Below are positions 61,550-64,000 of a DNA stretch of 64,000 bases, piece by piece (positions within the stretch are counted from its first letter, which is position 1; every line of letters starts with the position of its first letter). The stretch is taken from assembly GCA_036676475.1 (NCBI GenBank), contig JAKFCU010000077.1, positions 157,048 to 221,047 of the forward strand. The letters run 5' to 3'. The DNA comes from LC029 sp036676475. Its GTDB lineage: Bacteria; Bacillota; Bacilli; Aneurinibacillales; RAOX-1. The position numbers were made by a program, and so were the translations under genes. Under the pieces are notes generated by a model that saw only the letters and a program-made list of their open reading frames with translations, searched no databases and was not told the DNA's origin.

Positions 61550-61740
61550 TTGACATCCTCCCCCACTTACGCTTAGCGCTAAGAGGTGGGGGATTCCTCG
61601 GAGAGCTTCACGACCACGCGAAGTGGATTCGTGCCAAGGATGGTTACCGTTACCTCGATTCAGTCCCGTCCATGTTGACTGACGTGATGGGACGGGTAGA
61701 ACGTCATCAGCTAGGTGTATAGCACAGTCAGGTGGTAACT
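61550..61740 (-). mobile_element. Relic end of an IS200/IS605-type element with possible omega-RNA-like region
   Basis: On the minus strand the segment ends in GTGGGGGAGGATGTCAA, the TCAA-type right end of IS605/IS608 elements, preceded by a strong palindrome (CCCCCAC ... GTGGGGG around 61558-61590) and a GAATCGAGG/CACGAATCCACTTCG stretch like the transcribed right end of tnpB elements. Left side abuts TTAC words (61734, 61746) as the expected target. No intact TnpA or TnpB remains. Identified from memory of such ends, no search run. Confidence 0.5.
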
Positions 61741-61839
61741 TTATTGTAATGGTAATCATTTCCTCACCTCCCTTGATCCATTATATAAGAACTGGTGTTT
61801 GATATCCGTCTTTTTTTCTGATACGTGTGGTTTTATGTT

Positions 61840-61923
61840 GGACAAAATAAGAGGGCATCCGCCCTCCTTTGTCCGAAGCCGATTCACCCTTCCCTACTTC
61901 GTTGAGGAAGGGGTCTTCTCGGC
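61840..61923. repeat. Second IS605-like palindromes
   Basis: GGACAAA...GAGGGC/GCCCTC...TTTGTCC (61840-61874) and GCCGA..CCCTTCC...GGAAGGG..TCGGC (61878-61923) resemble terminal palindromes of IS200/IS605 elements. The first could also be a terminator for ykyB. Rest of 61445-62051 shows no credible gene. Confidence 0.4.
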
Positions 61924-62051
61924 TAATATGATAAATAATAGTGCGTTATACATGCGCTCTTCAGCTAATTCTTCCTTCTTTTCATACGAAAAAAGCCCTT
62001 ACATAGTCAGATGTGCACCATGTCAGAGCCAGCATTTTTATATATAATAAG

Positions 62052-62693
62052 TTATCTTGTATGACGTTTAGGAAAAGGGTCAATAAACGATTTGCGATGG
62101 TTAGGCTTTGAGGGTTCGGAAGACTTCCTTACAGGTTTCCCTGGTTTATTATCTTCAGGTTGAATGTAGTGTTCTAGTAGTTGAACAGCCTGGCGTAAGG
62201 GAAATGAATCCGTCGGGTTTCGGAAATCTTCACTCCATTCTCCGAGGTGAGGAAGTTGAAGAAGGTCTTCACGGGAGGAAAGGATATGGAAGCCATAATC
62301 GCCTACTTTAACTAGTGTGTTGGATGTTTGTTGGTGAAATTTGCTCGGGTTAGGTGACTGCTGCAGACCCACCTTCTGTGCATTCCCTTCATCAAGAAGC
62401 TTATGAATCACATTTGTTTTCAGCTGATAGAGCTTTTGAGGCTGGGGGCTGGTTTTTGCATGCCGATTCACGACAAAAAGTGCCTTGGCCAGGTTTTCAA
62501 CGGTCGGTTTCATCTGTGCAGATGAACGGCTAGGAATGGGGGCAGACTGGTTCAAATCAAACAAATAGTGAATACGTTCCCGATCTTTTAATTTAGCGAT
62601 AGGAGAACCGATAGGAATCTTCCCCATCTTCTGCAATTCTTCTTTTGTCTTGTATTCCAACGGTACTTGTTCTTTCTTGGTAAAAAGCCGCAA
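62052..62693 (-). CDS. YkyB-family protein
   Basis: 213 aa from a TTG with GGAGG 9 nt upstream. The YkyB core is at 65-150: NLAKALFVVNRHAKTSPQPQKLYQLK, QKVGLQQSPNPSKFHQQTSNTLVKVGDYGFH and LPHLG. N- and C-terminal parts are basic and Pro-rich. Bacillus YkyB function is unknown; conserved in Bacillales. Confidence 0.85.
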   Translation of the reverse strand: MRLFTKKEQVPLEYKTKEELQKMGKIPIGSPIAKLKDRERIHYLFDLNQSAPIPSRSSAQMKPTVENLAKALFVVNRHAKTSPQPQKLYQLKTNVIHKLLDEGNAQKVGLQQSPNPSKFHQQTSNTLVKVGDYGFHILSSREDLLQLPHLGEWSEDFRNPTDSFPLRQAVQLLEHYIQPEDNKPGKPVRKSSEPSKPNHRKSFIDPFPKRHTR

Positions 62694-62833
62694 CGATCAT
62701 TCCCTCCTTCCAATTTACTTACTTCTATATTACCACATGTCTAGGGTATCTTGTCCAATATTGTGTTAGGTTTGATCTGTATATTTTCAGAGATAACATA
62801 ATATTCTTTTAAAAAGCGATAGGACTGATACCA

Positions 62834-63565
62834 TTGAAAAGAAGCATACTTATGATCTTATTTTTGATGATGATTGTGATAGGATCCCATTTTAGTCACC
62901 TTTACCCTAAAGCAACGAATGAGCGAAGTATCCCTTCTACCGATATCGTCCCTATGAAATCTTCACTGCAGACTCCCGCTATCCCACGGGAAGTCATCGT
63001 ATTAGATCCAGGTCATGGGGGTAAAGAGGAAGGAGCAAAAGGTTGGACAACAAAGGTAAAAGAAAAAGAGATCACCCTGTCCATTGCTAAAGCTGCACAG
63101 GATTGGCTCTCCCACCAAGGAATAAAAGTCTATTTAACGAGAATGAGTGATTATCAGCTCGCTTCCAATTTAAAGACCGATCTTCAGCTGCGTGCCAAGT
63201 TTGCCGGTCATCCCCTCATTCAAGCCTCTGTTTTTGTTTCGATTCATATCGATCAATTTAATCGAAAAGTACATGGCACGAAGGTTTATTATTCTAAACA
63301 AAATCCGTTTCCCGAATCGAGTAAAGAATTATCCCAATCCATTCATGATGTCCTTGTAAAAGAGATTCATTCCCATCCACTAGAGGTTCATCCTCATGAT
63401 TTTCTCGTTCTAAAAGAAAATGTCAGGCCCGCTGCACTAGTTGAAGTAGGGCATCTTTCCCATCCCGCGGAAGAACAGAAGCTTATACATCCAGACTATC
63501 AAAAACAGGCTGGAATTGGTATTGCGAAGGGAATTCAATCCTATTTGAAGCTCCAGCCTGAATAA
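62834..63565 (+). CDS. cwlD: N-acetylmuramoyl-L-alanine amidase (CwlD-like)
   Basis: 243-aa zinc amidase_3 protein, TTG start after AGGACTGATACCA. Signal anchor 5-22; catalytic domain from about 55: IVLDPGHGGKEEG, SIHIDQFN with zinc His, and VEVGHLSHPAEEQ with the catalytic Glu. Small single-domain exported amidases of this type are CwlD, needed with PdaA for muramic-delta-lactam in the spore cortex; other amidase_3 roles are possible. Followed by a repeat copy and terminator. Confidence 0.8.
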   Translation: MKRSILMILFLMMIVIGSHFSHLYPKATNERSIPSTDIVPMKSSLQTPAIPREVIVLDPGHGGKEEGAKGWTTKVKEKEITLSIAKAAQDWLSHQGIKVYLTRMSDYQLASNLKTDLQLRAKFAGHPLIQASVFVSIHIDQFNRKVHGTKVYYSKQNPFPESSKELSQSIHDVLVKEIHSHPLEVHPHDFLVLKENVRPAALVEVGHLSHPAEEQKLIHPDYQKQAGIGIAKGIQSYLKLQPE

Positions 63566-63611
63566 GAAAGCTACTCGCGTAGCCATTTGCGTATAATACT
63601 TTCCGATAAAT
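63563..63611 (+). repeat. Dispersed palindromic repeat, one copy
   Basis: AAGAAAGCTACTCGCGTAGCC, ATTTGCGTATAATACTT and TCCGATAAATT, starting in the cwlD stop codon area. Confidence 0.85.
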
Positions 63612-63612
63612 T

Positions 63613-63650
63613 AAAAAAATCGGCTTGCCTCATGAGCAAGTCGATTTTTA
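63613..63650. terminator. Bidirectional terminator
   Basis: AAAATCGGCTTGC/GCAAGTCGATTTT stem with A and T runs. Confidence 0.85.
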
Positions 63651-63654
63651 TATA

Positions 63655-63969
63655 CTATACATCATCAGGACCATTAATCGGGGGTAGTTTTTGCTTCACA
63701 GACGGAGCGTCACTGAAAGGATCGGCAGGCAACGGATAATCCCGCTTTTTCACCTGAGTATAAACCCCGCTTGCTGTAAGCCCAATCAATAAAGCCATAA
63801 CTGACTTTTCCAAAAGCCAGACGGGAATAGCAACCAGAAACCCACCTATAGCAATGGCAATCAAAGCTCGAAATTTAGCCGGAATATCAAACGCATTCCC
63901 TAACACGGAAACCAAGGCGGCCACAACGGCTGACACGGTAGCAAAATCCAAAAAGTTATTGTCAAACAT
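63655..63969 (-). CDS. Small two-helix membrane protein
   Basis: 104 aa from the ATG at 63969 (GGGGGG 6 nt before). Hydrophobic helices about 12-32 and 38-70 (FDIPAKFRALIAIAIGGFLVAIPVW; ALLIGLTASGVYTQV) and a hydrophilic Pro-rich tail. Layout recalls small phage or mobile-element membrane proteins such as holins, but no phage context is seen. Not recognised. Confidence 0.5.
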   Translation of the reverse strand: MFDNNFLDFATVSAVVAALVSVLGNAFDIPAKFRALIAIAIGGFLVAIPVWLLEKSVMALLIGLTASGVYTQVKKRDYPLPADPFSDAPSVKQKLPPINGPDDV

Positions 63970-64000
63970 CCTATTCCCCCCTTCATCTATTGGCATTCCA

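Noticed and set aside
61463..61759. 98-aa ORF across the IS605-like relic
   Set aside because: Composition follows the palindromes; no resemblance to TnpB or other protein after the first residues.
61799..62047. 82-aa plus-strand ORF
   Set aside because: Runs through two hairpins, no ribosome site, low plausibility.

Overview
The window looks like chromosomal DNA of a low-GC, endospore-forming member of the Bacillales, probably facultatively denitrifying. Evidence: spoIIP with a sigma-E-type promoter, a CotF-like coat protein, a CwlD-like amidase, YhaN/YhaO, YkyB, YabR, YdjO and RDD-SppA pairs of Bacillus type, strong AGGAGG ribosome binding sites with many TTG/GTG starts, and a quinol-type NO reductase behind two FNR/CRP-type sites. 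No rRNA, tRNA, CRISPR array, prophage or intact transposon was seen. The species cannot be fixed from sequence alone.

Layout. 0-6.9 kb: M48 protease, ABC-F ATPase, ACT protein, MaoC hydratase, nucleotidase, and a small redox cluster (59-aa protein plus thioredoxin, then a SelW/Rdx protein whose CxxU motif is encoded with an in-frame TGA). 7-14.6 kb: LysR regulator divergent from leuCD, aromatic-acid exporter-like protein, M16 peptidase, exported glucosaminidase, and an unrecognised protein. 15-29.2 kb: a DNA-processing block with an AlbA_2 (Schlafen-like) protein, an HRDC protein, the YhaO/YhaN nuclease-ATPase pair, and a second six-gene operon nurA-herA-mre11-rad50(N)-small coiled coil-rad50(C) in which Rad50 is split around its zinc hook; a Vsr/DUF559-like membrane-anchored nuclease follows. 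29-40 kb: DUF309, CoA-transferase, parE-parC, S1 protein, psd, a lipoprotein and most copies of a dispersed palindromic repeat. 40-50 kb: malic enzyme, D,D-carboxypeptidase, spore coat/Hsp20 genes, qNOR and a stand-alone pyrB. 50-58 kb: thioesterase, BenE-type transporter, an LplT-Aas phospholipid recycling pair, and a two-component system. 58-64 kb: spoIIP, RDD-sppA, a CGCGG-family RiPP-precursor-like protein without a visible modifying enzyme, a relic of an IS200/IS605-type element, ykyB, cwlD and a small membrane protein.

Most interesting points: the unannotatable-by-default selenoprotein W-like gene (6151-6402), the bacterial NurA-HerA-Mre11-split-Rad50 operon next to a second Mre11/Rad50-like pair, the CGCGG-family orphan, the orphan IS605-type end that may encode an omega-RNA-like transcript, and an intergenic repeat (about a dozen copies) whose stem arms co-vary between copies. 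All family assignments are from reading motifs and remembered family features; no database search was run.
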